DNA of 64,000 nt. Source: Gammaproteobacteria bacterium (GTDB taxonomy: Bacteria; Pseudomonadota; Gammaproteobacteria; Ga0077554; Ga007554). Below are positions 32,798-43,596 of the stretch, piece by piece. A model generated the notes under the pieces. That model saw only the letters and a list, made by a program, of their open reading frames with translations, ran no database searches and had not been told where the DNA came from. Location: positions 1,806,188-1,870,187 of the forward strand of contig JAMPIW010000007.1 of the NCBI GenBank assembly GCA_040183005.1. The letters are read 5' to 3'. The translations under genes were made by a program, and so were the position numbers. Every line of letters begins with the position of its first letter. The stretch's first letter is position 1.

Positions 32798-34389
32798 ACG
32801 TTTCCCTCCCCCAGCTGCTCGATGATGTGCGCCTGGGTCAGTTTATGGATGACACGCTCATTGGCCTCGCAAATGACGATGCGTGTGCGGCGCTTCTGAA
32901 ACAGCTTGATCATTTCAGCGAAGGTGTGCATCGCCGTGGCGTCGATGAACGGCACGCGCCCCAGCCTTATGATCAGCACCTTTACATCCACATGCAGTCC
33001 GGCCAGGGTACGTTCGAAGGTTTCCGCTGCGCCAAAGAAGAACGGGCCGTCGATGGAATAGATACGCACACCTTGTGGCAATTCGCCCTGAGCACCTTCC
33101 GGTAAAGCGGCTTCGATTTCCCCGGCAGTAATGTCTTCGATACGCACCGATTCCGACATGCGTTTCATGAACAGCAATGCCGCCAGGATCACACCGACGT
33201 TGACCGCCACCACCAGATCCGCAAACACGGTGAGCACGAAAGTGATCAGCAGCACGATTACGTCGTTGCGCGGGCCGCCGCACACCAGGCCGATGAAATG
33301 ACGCATCTCGCTCATGTTGTAGGCAACCACAAACAGGATCGCGGCGAGCGCGCACAGCGGAATGTGCGCCGCATAGGGCGCCAATACCAGTAATATTAGC
33401 AACAGCGTCACGGCGTGGGCGATGCCTGCCAGGGGGCTGTTGCCGCCATTTTTGATATTGGATGCCGTACGGGCAATCGCGCCGGTGGCGGCGAAACCTC
33501 CAAACAGGGGCGTCACCATATTGGCCACACCCTGACCGATCAGCTCCTGGTTGGAATCGTGCTTGACGCCGGTCATGCCGTCCGCCACCACCGCCGACAG
33601 CAAGGATTCAATGGCGCCCAGCATGGCAATCGTCAACGCCGGGCCGATCAATTCGACGATGCGCGTAAAACTGATCTCCGGCATCTTGAATTCAGGCAGC
33701 CCTTGCGGTATGCCACCGAAAGCGCTGCCGATAGTTTCGACCCCTTTAAACTGGAATATCGCCTGCAACGCGGTCACTGCCAGCATCGCCACCAGCGGGC
33801 CGGGGATGCGTCTCAGATATTTAGGAGAGAAAATCACCAGCAACAATCCGGTGAGGGCAAGGCCCGCAGTGGCCGGGTGCAGGGTGGGAAAGGCTTCGAT
33901 CAGGTGCAGCACCTTCTGGTGAAAGTGATTACCAGATTCCACCGGCTGCAATCCGAAAAAGTCCTTCCACTGACCAACCCAGATGATCACCGCGATGCCG
34001 GAGGTAAATCCCACCACCACCGGGTTGGGAATAAACTTGATGATCCCGCCGAGCTTCGCCATGCCCATCACCACCAGGATCACACCTGCCATGAGGGTGG
34101 CGATTTGCAGGCCGTCGATGCCATATTTGGCGCTGATGCCGAAGAGAATGGCGATGAAGGCCCCGGTGGGGCCGGAGATCTGCACCCGGCTGCCGCCGAG
34201 CACAGCAGCCAGGAAACCGGCGATGATTGCAGTATAGATACCCTGCTCGGGTTTGGCCCCTGACGCAATGGCAAACGCCATCGCCAGCGGCAAGGCGACG
34301 ATGCCGACGACAACACCAGCCAACAGGTTGGGCGCTACATGCTCGCGTCGCAACAAGCCGGCGCGTTTAGCTTCAAGCAGAGCAATCAT
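32746..34389 (-). CDS. SulP-family anion transporter with STAS domain
   Basis: A 547-residue SLC26/SulP transporter. The N-terminal part (LLAGVVVGIVALPLAMAFAI and about 11-12 further hydrophobic segments to residue ~405) includes SGPTGAFIAILFG, typical of the family. A C-terminal STAS domain (about 435-540) contains RLGRVPFIDATAMHTF, the conserved Asp-Ala-Thr phosphorylation-type site. Substrates of the family include sulfate, bicarbonate and organic acids; specificity cannot be told here. Start ATG 34389. The 3' end overlaps yihY convergently by 52 bases. Confidence 0.93.
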   Translation of the reverse strand: MIALLEAKRAGLLRREHVAPNLLAGVVVGIVALPLAMAFAIASGAKPEQGIYTAIIAGFLAAVLGGSRVQISGPTGAFIAILFGISAKYGIDGLQIATLMAGVILVVMGMAKLGGIIKFIPNPVVVGFTSGIAVIIWVGQWKDFFGLQPVESGNHFHQKVLHLIEAFPTLHPATAGLALTGLLLVIFSPKYLRRIPGPLVAMLAVTALQAIFQFKGVETIGSAFGGIPQGLPEFKMPEISFTRIVELIGPALTIAMLGAIESLLSAVVADGMTGVKHDSNQELIGQGVANMVTPLFGGFAATGAIARTASNIKNGGNSPLAGIAHAVTLLLILLVLAPYAAHIPLCALAAILFVVAYNMSEMRHFIGLVCGGPRNDVIVLLITFVLTVFADLVVAVNVGVILAALLFMKRMSESVRIEDITAGEIEAALPEGAQGELPQGVRIYSIDGPFFFGAAETFERTLAGLHVDVKVLIIRLGRVPFIDATAMHTFAEMIKLFQKRRTRIVICEANERVIHKLTQAHIIEQLGEGNVYPDLVSALDAVRASGV

Positions 34390-34484
34390 CGGGCGATGTC
34401 GAACCTCCTTGGCGTATCACGCCCTTAGCAGCGTTGGTTACCCCCGAGCAGCTGCTGTAGGGGGTCGCCACGCCATGTTTAGGA

Positions 34485-35984
34485 TCATACCTTAAATCGC
34501 CCTACGTAATCACCCAACTGATCACCAAGGCCCAGCACCTTTCCGCTGGTTTGACTAACCTGCTGCATCTTTTCGGCATTATCGTTAGCTGAATGGTTAA
34601 TGCTATGAATATTGCGATTGATCTCATCGGCCACGACGCTCTGTTCTTCTGCGGCACTGGCGATCTGCAGGTTCATGTCGCGGATGGCCGATACCGCATT
34701 GGCGATGGCTTGCAAGGCATCACTTGCCCGGTTGGCTTGCTCCACGCCATGCTGAGCCCTCGCCTTACCCTCTTGCATCGCCACGACAGCATTCTTCGAA
34801 CCTGTTTGAAGTTTTTCGATCATGGACCGAATTTCAGCAGTGGACTGTTGGGTGCGGCTAGCTAGGGTACGCACTTCGTCGGCCACAACCGCGAAGCCGC
34901 GACCCTGTTCGCCCGCGCGTGCCGCCTCAATGGCCGCATTCAAGGCCAACAGATTAGTTTGTTCGGCGATGCCCTTGATCACATCCAGCACCATACTGAT
35001 ACCTTGACTGTCCTGCTCAAGTTTTTGAATGACAGCGGCCGATTGCTCTACCTCATTGGCCAGATTGAGAATCGATTGACGCGCCTGATCGATAACAAAT
35101 TGGCCGGCTTTGGTCTCCTGATCGGCGTTAGTAGTAGCCTGGGCAGCCCGTTCCGCACTCCGCGCCACTTCCTGCACTGAGGCAGTCATTTCATTGATAG
35201 CCGTGGCCGCGTGGTCGGTGTCGGCCAATTGTCTTTGAGCATTTTCATTGGCCTGGCTGGTGGTTTGCTGCATTTTCCGCATGGAAGCACCCAACATTTG
35301 GGAAACTGTCCTGGCGTTCCCGATGGCATTGTGAATGGCCTGCATGTACTCATTAAAACCGCGCGCGAACTCACTGCTGGCGTTGGCTGAACGGAAATTG
35401 AGATCGATAATGCCATCCCGGATATTCAAGTGTTGGCCAATTTCACGTAGCTCCTCGGATTGCACCGCGTCCTTGCGGAAGTTAATGGCAAGCAGCACCA
35501 GCACTGCCGTCTCAAAGACGACAAAAGCGGCGTGAATCAGCACGATGCCAATCCCACTGTGGTCATGGAAGACATGCACACCATAACCGCCTTCCTGCAA
35601 AAAGTTGAAGGCCAGATGATGAACAGCAATCACCACTGCGGCGGCAACAATGGGTTTCCAATCCACGTAATAGAGCAAAAAAGCCAACAGCGCGAATATG
35701 CCAAAATGCATCTCGATCATGCCATGGCTTTGATGTATATGCAGCGCCGCAAAAACCATAAAAGTGGTGGCATTCGTCAATCGGGTAGCAAGACTACCCG
35801 GCATCATGAAATACATCGCGGTAGAAGCGATAACAGCCGGCAGGCCAATTGCAAAGGCTGCAAACCAGGTGTCATGCCATGCGGCCAGCATCAACGACAC
35901 AACCAGCAACAGCCAGTTGATGCTGGTCATGAATTTGTCACCCCGCCGATACAGGGTTTGTAATGAATAGGTGCTATTGCTCAT
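34485..35984 (-). CDS. Methyl-accepting chemotaxis protein with multi-helix membrane sensor
   Basis: A 499-residue chemoreceptor. Instead of a periplasmic ligand domain it has about six membrane helices (residues 20-180) rich in His ([32 protein letters not shown]), which may bind heme, metal or a quinone, an inference only. The cytoplasmic part has the MCP hairpin tip [20 protein letters not shown] and flanking methylation regions. No HAMP is obvious. ATG 35984 is favoured over the in-frame GTG at 35993. It stands alone, without other che genes, between purH and sulP. Confidence 0.92.
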   Translation of the reverse strand: MSNSTYSLQTLYRRGDKFMTSINWLLLVVSLMLAAWHDTWFAAFAIGLPAVIASTAMYFMMPGSLATRLTNATTFMVFAALHIHQSHGMIEMHFGIFALLAFLLYYVDWKPIVAAAVVIAVHHLAFNFLQEGGYGVHVFHDHSGIGIVLIHAAFVVFETAVLVLLAINFRKDAVQSEELREIGQHLNIRDGIIDLNFRSANASSEFARGFNEYMQAIHNAIGNARTVSQMLGASMRKMQQTTSQANENAQRQLADTDHAATAINEMTASVQEVARSAERAAQATTNADQETKAGQFVIDQARQSILNLANEVEQSAAVIQKLEQDSQGISMVLDVIKGIAEQTNLLALNAAIEAARAGEQGRGFAVVADEVRTLASRTQQSTAEIRSMIEKLQTGSKNAVVAMQEGKARAQHGVEQANRASDALQAIANAVSAIRDMNLQIASAAEEQSVVADEINRNIHSINHSANDNAEKMQQVSQTSGKVLGLGDQLGDYVGRFKV

Positions 35985-36226
35985 GATTTCCACTCGATTG
36001 ATATGCGATCAACGTCACTTGGAAAAGACAATGTCTTTTTCTTTTTCGTGCTCCTCTTTAGCGGTATTTGATAATTAAAACTTTAATAATCCACCCGGCC
36101 TTTTCATAACAAGGTGGCAGACAAAAAGCTGAAGAATGAAACTGCGAGGGGCGGGGAGAGTAAGGGGCAAGAGAGTAAAACCTGGCGGGAGCAGCGCCGT
36201 ATGGCGCACGCCACTCCCTTGCAGCA

Positions 36227-37822
36227 TCAATGCCTGAAATGTCGCATCCCGGTGAATACCATGGCGATGCCATGTTCGTTAGCGGCATCGATCACCTCCT
36301 GGTCGCGCATTGAGCCACCCGGCTGGATGACGGCGGTTATACCCACTTCTGCGGCACTGTCCAGGCCATCGCGGAACGGGAAAAAGGCGTCGGAGGCCAT
36401 TACTGAGTCTTTGACCTTCAGCCCGGCGTCGGCGGCCTTGATGGCGGCGATGCGGGCGCTGTAGACGCGGCTCATCTGGCCGGCGCCGATGCCGATGGTC
36501 GTGTTGTCTTTGCAGTAGACGATGGCATTGGATTTGACGAACTTGGCGACCTTCCAGGCGAAGAGCAGATCACGCATTTCCTGTTCAGTGGGCGCGCGAC
36601 GCGTGACCCATTTGAGATTGGCAAGATTAATCATCCCTACGTCACTGTCCTGCACTAACAGGCCGCCGGTGACGCGCTTGTAGTCCAATCCAGTCACGCG
36701 TTCGGCACCCCATGTACCGGACGCCAGCACCCGCACGTTGCTTTTAGTCGCAAGAATCGGCAGGGCATCATCAAGCACGGCAGGGGCGATAATCACCTCA
36801 ACGAACTGGCGTTCGATAATCGCCTTGGCAGTAGTGGCATCCAACGGCTGGTTGAAGGCGATGATCCCTCCAAAGGCGGAAGTGGGGTCGGTGGCATAGG
36901 CGCGATCATACGCCTCCAGCAATGTGGAGCCCAGCGCCACGCCGCACGGATTGGCGTGTTTGACAACGACACAGGCCGGGCCTTCGTTGAAGGATTTCAC
37001 ACACTCCAGCGCGGCATCGGTGTCGGCAATGTTATTGAATGAAAGCTCCTTACCCTGAATCTGGCGGGCGGTACTGATACTGGCCTCGCGCTGTTCGCGC
37101 TCGACGTAGAATGCAGCCCGCTGGTGCGGGTTTTCGCCATAGCGTAGATCCTGGGCCTTGGCGAATTGCACGCTGTAGGTACGCGGAAAACGACCGTGCT
37201 TGTGCCCTTCAGGGTACTCGCCATTGTCCTGCATCGCGCCAAAATAGTTGGCAATGGCGCCGTCATAGCGGGCAGTGTGTTCGAAAACCTTGACTGCCAA
37301 CGAAAAGCGCGTTGCTGCGCTCACGGTAGCGTCGTTGGCATCCATCTCGGCCAGCACCTTATCGTAGTCGGCGGCGTCCACCACTACGGTGACAGCAGCA
37401 TGATTCTTGGCACTGGAACGCAGCATGGCAGGTCCACCGATATCGATGTTTTCAATTGCGTCTTCCAGCGTGCAGGCCGGATTGGCAACCGTCTTTTCGA
37501 AGGGGTAGAGATTCACTGCTACCAGGTCGATAGGGCCAATGCCGTGCCTCGCCATCACAGCGTCATCGACACCGCGCCGCCCCAGCAAACCACCGTGAAT
37601 TTTTGGATGCAAGGTCTTGACGCGCCCGTCCATCATCTCGGGAAAGCCGGTGTAATCAGAGACCTCGATGACTGCAATGCCATTATCAGCGAGCAACTTG
37701 GCGGTACCGCCAGTGGAGAGAATTTCAACGCCGCGCTCACGCAAGCGGTGGGCAAAGTCGATGATGCCGGTTTTGTCGGATACGCTAATCAGCGCCCGTT
37801 TTATGGGGGTGTTGTTTTGCAT
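36227..37822 (-). CDS. purH: Bifunctional AICAR formyltransferase/IMP cyclohydrolase
   Basis: A 531-residue enzyme carrying out the last two steps of IMP synthesis. The N-terminal cyclohydrolase domain starts [18 protein letters not shown] and contains [12 protein letters not shown] and [13 protein letters not shown]. The C-terminal transformylase has [11 protein letters not shown] and ends [26 protein letters not shown], with the expected terminal RHF(R)H. ATG 37822 is chosen over an upstream TTG because [17 protein letters not shown] aligns with known starts. It follows fis in the dusB-fis-purH order. Confidence 0.97.
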   Translation of the reverse strand: MQNNTPIKRALISVSDKTGIIDFAHRLRERGVEILSTGGTAKLLADNGIAVIEVSDYTGFPEMMDGRVKTLHPKIHGGLLGRRGVDDAVMARHGIGPIDLVAVNLYPFEKTVANPACTLEDAIENIDIGGPAMLRSSAKNHAAVTVVVDAADYDKVLAEMDANDATVSAATRFSLAVKVFEHTARYDGAIANYFGAMQDNGEYPEGHKHGRFPRTYSVQFAKAQDLRYGENPHQRAAFYVEREQREASISTARQIQGKELSFNNIADTDAALECVKSFNEGPACVVVKHANPCGVALGSTLLEAYDRAYATDPTSAFGGIIAFNQPLDATTAKAIIERQFVEVIIAPAVLDDALPILATKSNVRVLASGTWGAERVTGLDYKRVTGGLLVQDSDVGMINLANLKWVTRRAPTEQEMRDLLFAWKVAKFVKSNAIVYCKDNTTIGIGAGQMSRVYSARIAAIKAADAGLKVKDSVMASDAFFPFRDGLDSAAEVGITAVIQPGGSMRDQEVIDAANEHGIAMVFTGMRHFRH

Positions 37823-37975
37823 GGGATGATTGATTCTCAAATTTCGGAATAAAAAAATTTTTCGATTTTTGCCAAAAAGGAGCAGAGGTTTTTATCATTA
37901 TTACCGCAGCACAATTTCAAAGCCGCGTATCTCTTCTCGATATCCTCTGTGCCTCTGTGGCAAATTCAATAGGGA

Positions 37976-38257
37976 TCATTCCAGATTATATTGCTGTAGC
38001 TTCTTGCGCAGGGTACCGCGATTAATGCCGAGTATTTCCGCAGCCAGGCTCTGGTTGCCGCGTGCATGTTGCATCACTGCCGCCAGCAAGGGGCGCTCCA
38101 CCTCGCTGATCACCATCTGATAGAGGTCGCCAGAAGGAGCATGCCCGTCCAGGTCTTTGAAATAGCTCACCAGGGCGGCTTCGACACAACCAGACAGCGG
38201 TTTTTTGCGGCGTTCGTTTACAACGAATGCCGACGTTTCTGTTGGAGACATGCTCAT
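37976..38257 (-). CDS. fis: DNA-binding protein Fis
   Basis: A 93-residue nucleoid protein, close to the 98 residues of E. coli Fis. The C-terminal helix-turn-helix is GNQSLAAEILGINRGTLRKK-LQQY, and the N-terminal beta-hairpin arm region contacts recombinases and RNA polymerase. Fis bends DNA and activates stable-RNA promoters. ATG 38257 overlaps the dusB stop by 4 bases, the conserved dusB-fis arrangement in gammaproteobacteria and a good class marker. Confidence 0.97.
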   Translation of the reverse strand: MSMSPTETSAFVVNERRKKPLSGCVEAALVSYFKDLDGHAPSGDLYQMVISEVERPLLAAVMQHARGNQSLAAEILGINRGTLRKKLQQYNLE

Positions 38258-39240
38258 GCGGCCATCTCCAAGCCCATCTCCAGACGGTCGAAAAAGTCTC
38301 GCGTCACGGCGAGTTGTTGTTCGATGGTTTCCAGCTTGTTGACTTCATGACGGAACGCACCACCACCCGGCTGACCCTTGCTGTACCAGGAGATATGCTT
38401 GCGCGCCATGTGCACGCCGGTGCGCTCGCCGTAGAACTCGTAGAGCCTGTGCAGGTGATTCATCATGATATGGCGTATCTCCGGCACCGAGGGATCGGGA
38501 AGCACTTCGCCGGTTTTCAGGAAATGATCGATAATGCGGAACAGCCACGGCCGCCCTTGCGCGGCACGACCGATCATAACGGCATCGGCGCCAGTATAGT
38601 CGAGCACGAACTTGGCCTTTTCAGGCGTGGTGATGTCGCCGTTGGCGATCACTGGAATATTGACAGCGGCCTTGATGGCGGCAATGCTGTCATATTCCGC
38701 ATCCCCCGTGTAACCGCAAGCACGGGTGCGGCCATGCACCGCCAGTGCCTGGACGCCGGCCTGCTCGGCGATACGCGCGATGGCTATGCCGTTGCGGTGG
38801 TTCTTGTCCCAGCCGGTGCGGATTTTGAGCGTTACCGGCACATTCACGGCAGCCACCACGGCATCGAGAATCCGTCCCACCAGCAACTCATCCTGCAACA
38901 ACGCCGAACCGGCCATGACATTGCATACCTTCTTCGCCGGGCAGCCCATGTTGAGGTCGATGATCTGCGCGCCATTGTCCACGTTATAACGTGCGGCCTC
39001 GGCCATCATGGCAGGATCGGCCCCCGCAAGCTGCACCGATGTAGGCTCGGTCTCACCCTCGTGGTTGGAGCGACGCAAGGTCTTGGCGCTGCCCCACAGC
39101 AACGAGTTGGACGACACCATTTCGGATACGGCCATGCCTGCACCCTGCTCCTTGCATAATTGCCGGAACGGGCGGTCTGTCACGCCTGCCATAGGGGCAA
39201 GCACCAGGTTATTAATGAGTTTGTACGGGCCGATCTGCAT
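38254..39240 (-). CDS. dusB: tRNA-dihydrouridine synthase B
   Basis: A 328-residue FMN enzyme that reduces uridine 17 in the tRNA D-loop. LAPMAGVTDRPFRQLCKEQG at the N-terminus, DLNMGCPAKKVCN with the catalytic Cys, and VTLKIRTGWD are DUS signatures. HGRTRACGYTG fits DusB. It heads the dusB-fis-purH run. The promoter must lie in the 190-base gap shared with the divergent GlcF-like gene. Confidence 0.97.
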   Translation of the reverse strand: MQIGPYKLINNLVLAPMAGVTDRPFRQLCKEQGAGMAVSEMVSSNSLLWGSAKTLRRSNHEGETEPTSVQLAGADPAMMAEAARYNVDNGAQIIDLNMGCPAKKVCNVMAGSALLQDELLVGRILDAVVAAVNVPVTLKIRTGWDKNHRNGIAIARIAEQAGVQALAVHGRTRACGYTGDAEYDSIAAIKAAVNIPVIANGDITTPEKAKFVLDYTGADAVMIGRAAQGRPWLFRIIDHFLKTGEVLPDPSVPEIRHIMMNHLHRLYEFYGERTGVHMARKHISWYSKGQPGGGAFRHEVNKLETIEQQLAVTRDFFDRLEMGLEMAA

Positions 39241-39430
39241 AGTTTTTTGTGGGCGTGACGCCCTAATGATCGCGAAGTATAAGGTCGGAAATGATACCCC
39301 TTAAACAGCCATGGAGAAAGGGCAACCGCATGGGAAATCATGGCTGTTTCCTTAAAATTTAACCAGGATACCCCGAAAAATTCGTGCGATAATCACGTAC
39401 AATATTGGTTTTACAGAGAATTTTTTACTT

Positions 39431-40666
39431 GTGACGGATTTATTAAAACAAACCGACCTCTGCGTGAAATGCGGGCTGTGCCTGCCACACTGCCCCACGT
39501 ACACCAAGACGCGCAACGAGGGTGAATCGCCGCGCGGGCGCATCGCCCTGATCGAGGGACTGGCGGGCGGGCGGCTGGCGCTGACGCCACGCCTGGAGGC
39601 GCATCTGGCAAGTTGCCTCACCTGCCGCGCCTGCGAGGACGTGTGCCCCTCCGGCGTGCGCTACGGGACGATCATCGACGCCGGGCGTGCACTCATAAAA
39701 AGCCAGCGGGAACAGTCGACGCGCGAAGCAGCCATGTACGGGTTGATCGCCCGCAAGCCGCTGTTACGATTCGCCGCCAGGCTGCTGCGCTTCTACCAGC
39801 GCTCCGGCCTCCAACGGCTGGCACGCGTGAGCGGTTTGGCGCGGCTCGCGGGCGCCGGGCGGCTGGACGCGCTGCTGCCACCTCTCCCGCCCGCCCCTGC
39901 CTGGCAGGACTATTATCCGCCACGCGGCGAGAAACGCGGCACGGTGGCGCTGTTTACCGGATGCGTCGCCGAGGTGATGGACACGGCCACTCTGGGCGCG
40001 GCAATCCGCCTGCTGACCACCTGCGGCTACGGAGTTCACGTGCCGCGCACCCAGGTGTGCTGCGGGGCACTGCATCTGCACAATGGGCAACCTGCACAGG
40101 CGCGGCAACTGGCAGAAAAAAACCTTGCCGCATTCGCAGCACTGAAAGTGGACGCCGTGATCTCAGCCGCCAGCGGCTGCGGCGCGCAGCTTGCCGAATA
40201 TGATCAGCTCATCCCCGACGATCAACGGACACAATCCTTCGCGCACTCGGTGCAGGATATCAGCCAATTTCTGACAGACATCACCTGGCCGGGGGATGTC
40301 ACATTCTCGCCGCTCCTCAAACGGGTCGCAGTGCATGACCCGTGCAGCCTGCGCCACGTGCTGCATCAGCAAATCCCCCCCTATACCCTGCTGCGCAATA
40401 TCCCCGGCATCGAACTGATCCCCCTGCCGGGAAACACCCAATGCTGTGGCGCGGCGGGCGCCTACATGATCACCCAGCCTGTACTTGCCGACAGCTTGCG
40501 TAACGACAAACTGGAGGCGCTGAAGGCTGCGGGCGCGGAAATACTGGTCAGCTCCAACCTGGGCTGCGCCTTACATTTAGCGGCGGGGCTGCGCGCGGCT
40601 GGTAAAGATGTCGAAGTTATCCACCCTGTGACATTGCTAGCAAGACAGATGAACGTGGCAAAATAA
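39431..40666 (+). CDS. GlcF-like iron-sulfur subunit with two CCG domains
   Basis: A 411-residue protein. Two ferredoxin-type clusters are at the N-terminus ([14 protein letters not shown] and [14 protein letters not shown]), followed by two cysteine-rich CCG domains ([10 protein letters not shown] and CCGAAGAYM). This is the architecture of the glycolate oxidase subunit GlcF. No glcD/glcE FAD subunits are adjacent, so it may serve another flavin dehydrogenase or its partners are elsewhere. The start is GTG 39431; upstream sequence is AT-rich with no strong ribosome site. It is divergent from dusB. Confidence 0.88.
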   Translation: MTDLLKQTDLCVKCGLCLPHCPTYTKTRNEGESPRGRIALIEGLAGGRLALTPRLEAHLASCLTCRACEDVCPSGVRYGTIIDAGRALIKSQREQSTREAAMYGLIARKPLLRFAARLLRFYQRSGLQRLARVSGLARLAGAGRLDALLPPLPPAPAWQDYYPPRGEKRGTVALFTGCVAEVMDTATLGAAIRLLTTCGYGVHVPRTQVCCGALHLHNGQPAQARQLAEKNLAAFAALKVDAVISAASGCGAQLAEYDQLIPDDQRTQSFAHSVQDISQFLTDITWPGDVTFSPLLKRVAVHDPCSLRHVLHQQIPPYTLLRNIPGIELIPLPGNTQCCGAAGAYMITQPVLADSLRNDKLEALKAAGAEILVSSNLGCALHLAAGLRAAGKDVEVIHPVTLLARQMNVAK

Positions 40667-40725
40667 GCCCACGCCCGCCCTATCGCAGCTTGCCACGCAC
40701 TACCGGACTCTTGTATCTTAATCCA

Positions 40726-41364
40726 ATGCGCCACTACTCCCCCATTGACAACCTGCTCATCAATCTCGACCAGGCAGTTCGCACCGTGTTCGGCAAACCG
40801 CAGGTCACCGAGCGCCCCAACCCCGCCGATGCTCATGAAGACCCCGTACTTTCCGAGGAAGAACGGCATCGCGCAGCGCGCCTGATGCGTGTCAATCACG
40901 CGGGCGAGGTTTCAGCGCAGGCGCTCTATCAGGGGCAGGCTCTCACCGCGAAATTGCCTGAGGTACGCGAAAAAATGGAACGCGCGGCACTGGAGGAGAA
41001 CGATCATCTCGACTGGTGCGAGGGACGCATCAAGGAACTGGGCAGCCACACCAGCGTGCTGAACCCGGCATGGTATGCAGGATCGTTCGCCATCGGCGCA
41101 CTGGCAGGTGCAGCGGGCGACAAATGGAGCCTGGGATTCGTGGCGGAGACCGAGCACCAAGTGGTGAAGCATCTGGAAGATCACCTGCAACACCTGCCGC
41201 ACCAAGACATGAAAAGCCGGGCGATACTTGAGCAGATGAAAGAGGATGAGGCCCACCATGCAACCGTCGCACTCGAAGCAGGCGGCGCGGCGTTGCCATG
41301 GCCGGTCAAAAAACTGATGGCGCTTACTTCGCGCGTGATGACGTGGACAGCGTATCGAGCATAG
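40726..41364 (+). CDS. coq7: 2-polyprenyl-3-methyl-6-methoxy-1,4-benzoquinone hydroxylase
   Basis: A 212-residue di-iron monooxygenase of ubiquinone synthesis (Coq7/UbiM-type C6 hydroxylation). The ligands are in [39 protein letters not shown] and [14 protein letters not shown], forming two ExxH pairs. It replaces UbiF in organisms without that flavoprotein. ATG 40726 is chosen over a TTG 12 codons upstream. Its presence indicates an aerobic, ubiquinone-based chain. Confidence 0.95.
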   Translation: MRHYSPIDNLLINLDQAVRTVFGKPQVTERPNPADAHEDPVLSEEERHRAARLMRVNHAGEVSAQALYQGQALTAKLPEVREKMERAALEENDHLDWCEGRIKELGSHTSVLNPAWYAGSFAIGALAGAAGDKWSLGFVAETEHQVVKHLEDHLQHLPHQDMKSRAILEQMKEDEAHHATVALEAGGAALPWPVKKLMALTSRVMTWTAYRA

Positions 41365-41455
41365 CCTTGGTGTATGCCTACCACGTAGCGCGTACAGAAT
41401 TATCCAGCATGCCCCCAACCATAAACAACCTCGCTGTTCCTAACAAGGGAAAATC

Positions 41456-43489
41456 ATGCGCATTGCACCCGAAGTATTGAGAAAAATCAGCCACCACGCC
41501 AGACATAATTTGACATATATGATAATGGCAAGCGTGCTGGTCGGCATGATCATGCCGCGGCTGGCGGCGGCATTAACTCTACCGCCTGAGCAGGTCGCCC
41601 TAATCAAAGAGACCATTTTTGAGGTGGTCATACCGAAGCCTGACGAAACAACCATTTCTTACGATCAGCCTATCAATTTTGATCTCATGCCTTATTCCTA
41701 CCGAAAAGATAAGTACGTTTCCATTGGCACTGCCTTTGCTCTCCCCAACGGACTTGTGGCGACCGCCGCGCATGTGCTCAATCTGCACTCTCCAACTCTT
41801 TTTGGTGTCCCGATGCTCCGTGACACCAAAGGCACTGTGTATGAGATCGACAAAATCGTTAAATACTCTACCCAGCGCGACTTCGCTGTATTTACCTTGA
41901 AAGATTACAAGCCAATCAAATCTTTAACGCCAACCCAGACGCCACACATTAACGAGCCCGTATTCGCGGTGGGCAACGCCTTGGGGGATGGCATCGTAAT
42001 ACGCGACGGAACATACACTTCCGACACACCGGAAGATCGTGAGGGCGAGTGGAAATGGATACGCTTTTCTGCCGCAGCCTCACCCGGCAACAGTGGTGGA
42101 CCCTTGCTGGATAAAAACGGCAACGTACTTGGCATTGTGATAGCCAAGTCGCCCAACGAAAATTTGAATTTTGCGCTGCCACTGAAAGAAGTCTTCAACG
42201 CACCTGACAATCTAGCGGTGATGAAGCGGTTGCAGACATACCAACTGCCCAATATGGATTTTTCAGACACAAACACATTCGAAATAAAAGTAGATCTTCC
42301 ATTGCCACCCAAGGATCTCCAGCAGAAACTGCAACCCAGCAACGCCCAATTCTCATCGACCCAACTGGCGGCAATTTTCACACGCTATGGCGGCGACATC
42401 TTTCCCCGCGGAAAAAACGCGAGGAAACTCCTTTCCTCAACATTAACCGTTAAGGAGCCAACCTTGATCGCAAGACGCCCTGATGGTGACTGGGAGCCGC
42501 GCCAAGCAACACAGCTCTTTAAAAATGACTTGGGCGAGAATGGATTTGTCATTGGCGGAAAGATAAGCCCGGCTTATTATCTGGTTCGCCTGCGCAAACC
42601 GGACAGCGTGACCTTGCAAGACTTAATGGACGATTCGAAACTATTCATGGACCTGTACTTAAAGGCGTTCCCCATCAAAAGGGACATGGGTTACGAAACC
42701 AGGCGGGTCACCTCCCTGGGGCAGGCGCAACAAAGCCGATGGTTCCGCGATAACTACGGGCGAGCTTGGCAGGCGCAACGTTGGGACATCCCATTTCTCA
42801 ATCGGCAATTGCTTGCTTACAGCTCGCCGACACCCGAAGGTTCTGTGATTCTGCTCTCTGTTCCGCCGGTTGAGGCTACGCCAGATTTCGAGAAAGACAC
42901 AGAGGCCTTGGTGAATTTCATGTACTTCACGTATGGCGGCTCTATCAGTGATTGGAGTTCATTCATGAAGCTGCCGAAGCTGATGCCAACTCCACTGGAC
43001 ACGCTAAAGATTAATTATGATGGCAAAGAATCGCTGTCCGTACATACAAATCAATTCACGTTCGAATGCACAGCTGACTGCATGTCCATCAGCCCGAAAT
43101 CCCGCCTGGACGTTGGCTTTAATTTCGCCAACAACGATAATAAACCATCGCTTAACATTGGAGCGGTTGCTTTGTTCGAGTCCATCGGCGCGGACAAGAC
43201 ATTAGTTGTTTCTCGAGTACTTCAACCTGCAGAGGATTTGGGTGAAGAGTTCCGAAAACGCTGGCTGGATGTCTCAAACAGCACTACCCCTTACGATGGA
43301 CGACCAATCATTGACAATGGGCGCACGTCCATCCACAAGAATATTGGGTGCCATAGATATAAAGATAAGGCTAAAGCGGATGAGGAAAGCTGTTATGTAG
43401 CAGGCTACATCCAAAGCGGGGATCAAAACAAGGAGAGCTTCGAGCGTAAATTCGGGGCGCTAACCCAGCGTATCGTAGTGCTACCTTAG
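41456..43489 (+). CDS. Secreted trypsin-like serine protease with long C-terminal region
   Basis: A 677-residue protein with an N-terminal signal or anchor (about residues 19-40, ending RLAAA). Residues ~70-235 form a trypsin/DegP-like protease: His in TAAHVLNL, Asp in QRDFAVFTL, Ser in SPGNSGGPLLDKNG. No PDZ domain is visible. Instead about 420 residues of unrecognised sequence follow, with Trp/Tyr-rich beta-type stretches (NLNFALPLKE, SDWSSFMKLP, IGCHRYKDK). Activity is likely periplasmic. ATG 41456 has AAGGGAAA 4 bases upstream. It is convergent with speD. Confidence 0.82.
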   Translation: MRIAPEVLRKISHHARHNLTYMIMASVLVGMIMPRLAAALTLPPEQVALIKETIFEVVIPKPDETTISYDQPINFDLMPYSYRKDKYVSIGTAFALPNGLVATAAHVLNLHSPTLFGVPMLRDTKGTVYEIDKIVKYSTQRDFAVFTLKDYKPIKSLTPTQTPHINEPVFAVGNALGDGIVIRDGTYTSDTPEDREGEWKWIRFSAAASPGNSGGPLLDKNGNVLGIVIAKSPNENLNFALPLKEVFNAPDNLAVMKRLQTYQLPNMDFSDTNTFEIKVDLPLPPKDLQQKLQPSNAQFSSTQLAAIFTRYGGDIFPRGKNARKLLSSTLTVKEPTLIARRPDGDWEPRQATQLFKNDLGENGFVIGGKISPAYYLVRLRKPDSVTLQDLMDDSKLFMDLYLKAFPIKRDMGYETRRVTSLGQAQQSRWFRDNYGRAWQAQRWDIPFLNRQLLAYSSPTPEGSVILLSVPPVEATPDFEKDTEALVNFMYFTYGGSISDWSSFMKLPKLMPTPLDTLKINYDGKESLSVHTNQFTFECTADCMSISPKSRLDVGFNFANNDNKPSLNIGAVALFESIGADKTLVVSRVLQPAEDLGEEFRKRWLDVSNSTTPYDGRPIIDNGRTSIHKNIGCHRYKDKAKADEESCYVAGYIQSGDQNKESFERKFGALTQRIVVLP

Positions 43490-43596
43490 CCTATTAATCC
43501 AGCGCAAGGGTTGCGTATTGGAGAAACGGGGGAGCTGCACAACAATCGTGAAAAATGTTTGCGGTCAAGCTCCCGCTGCTATAAAACCTAGAAGTC

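Noticed and set aside
35998-36012. FNR-like site TTGAT-N5-ATCAA upstream of the chemoreceptor
   Set aside because: The consensus spacing is four bases and here it is five. One such match is weak evidence.
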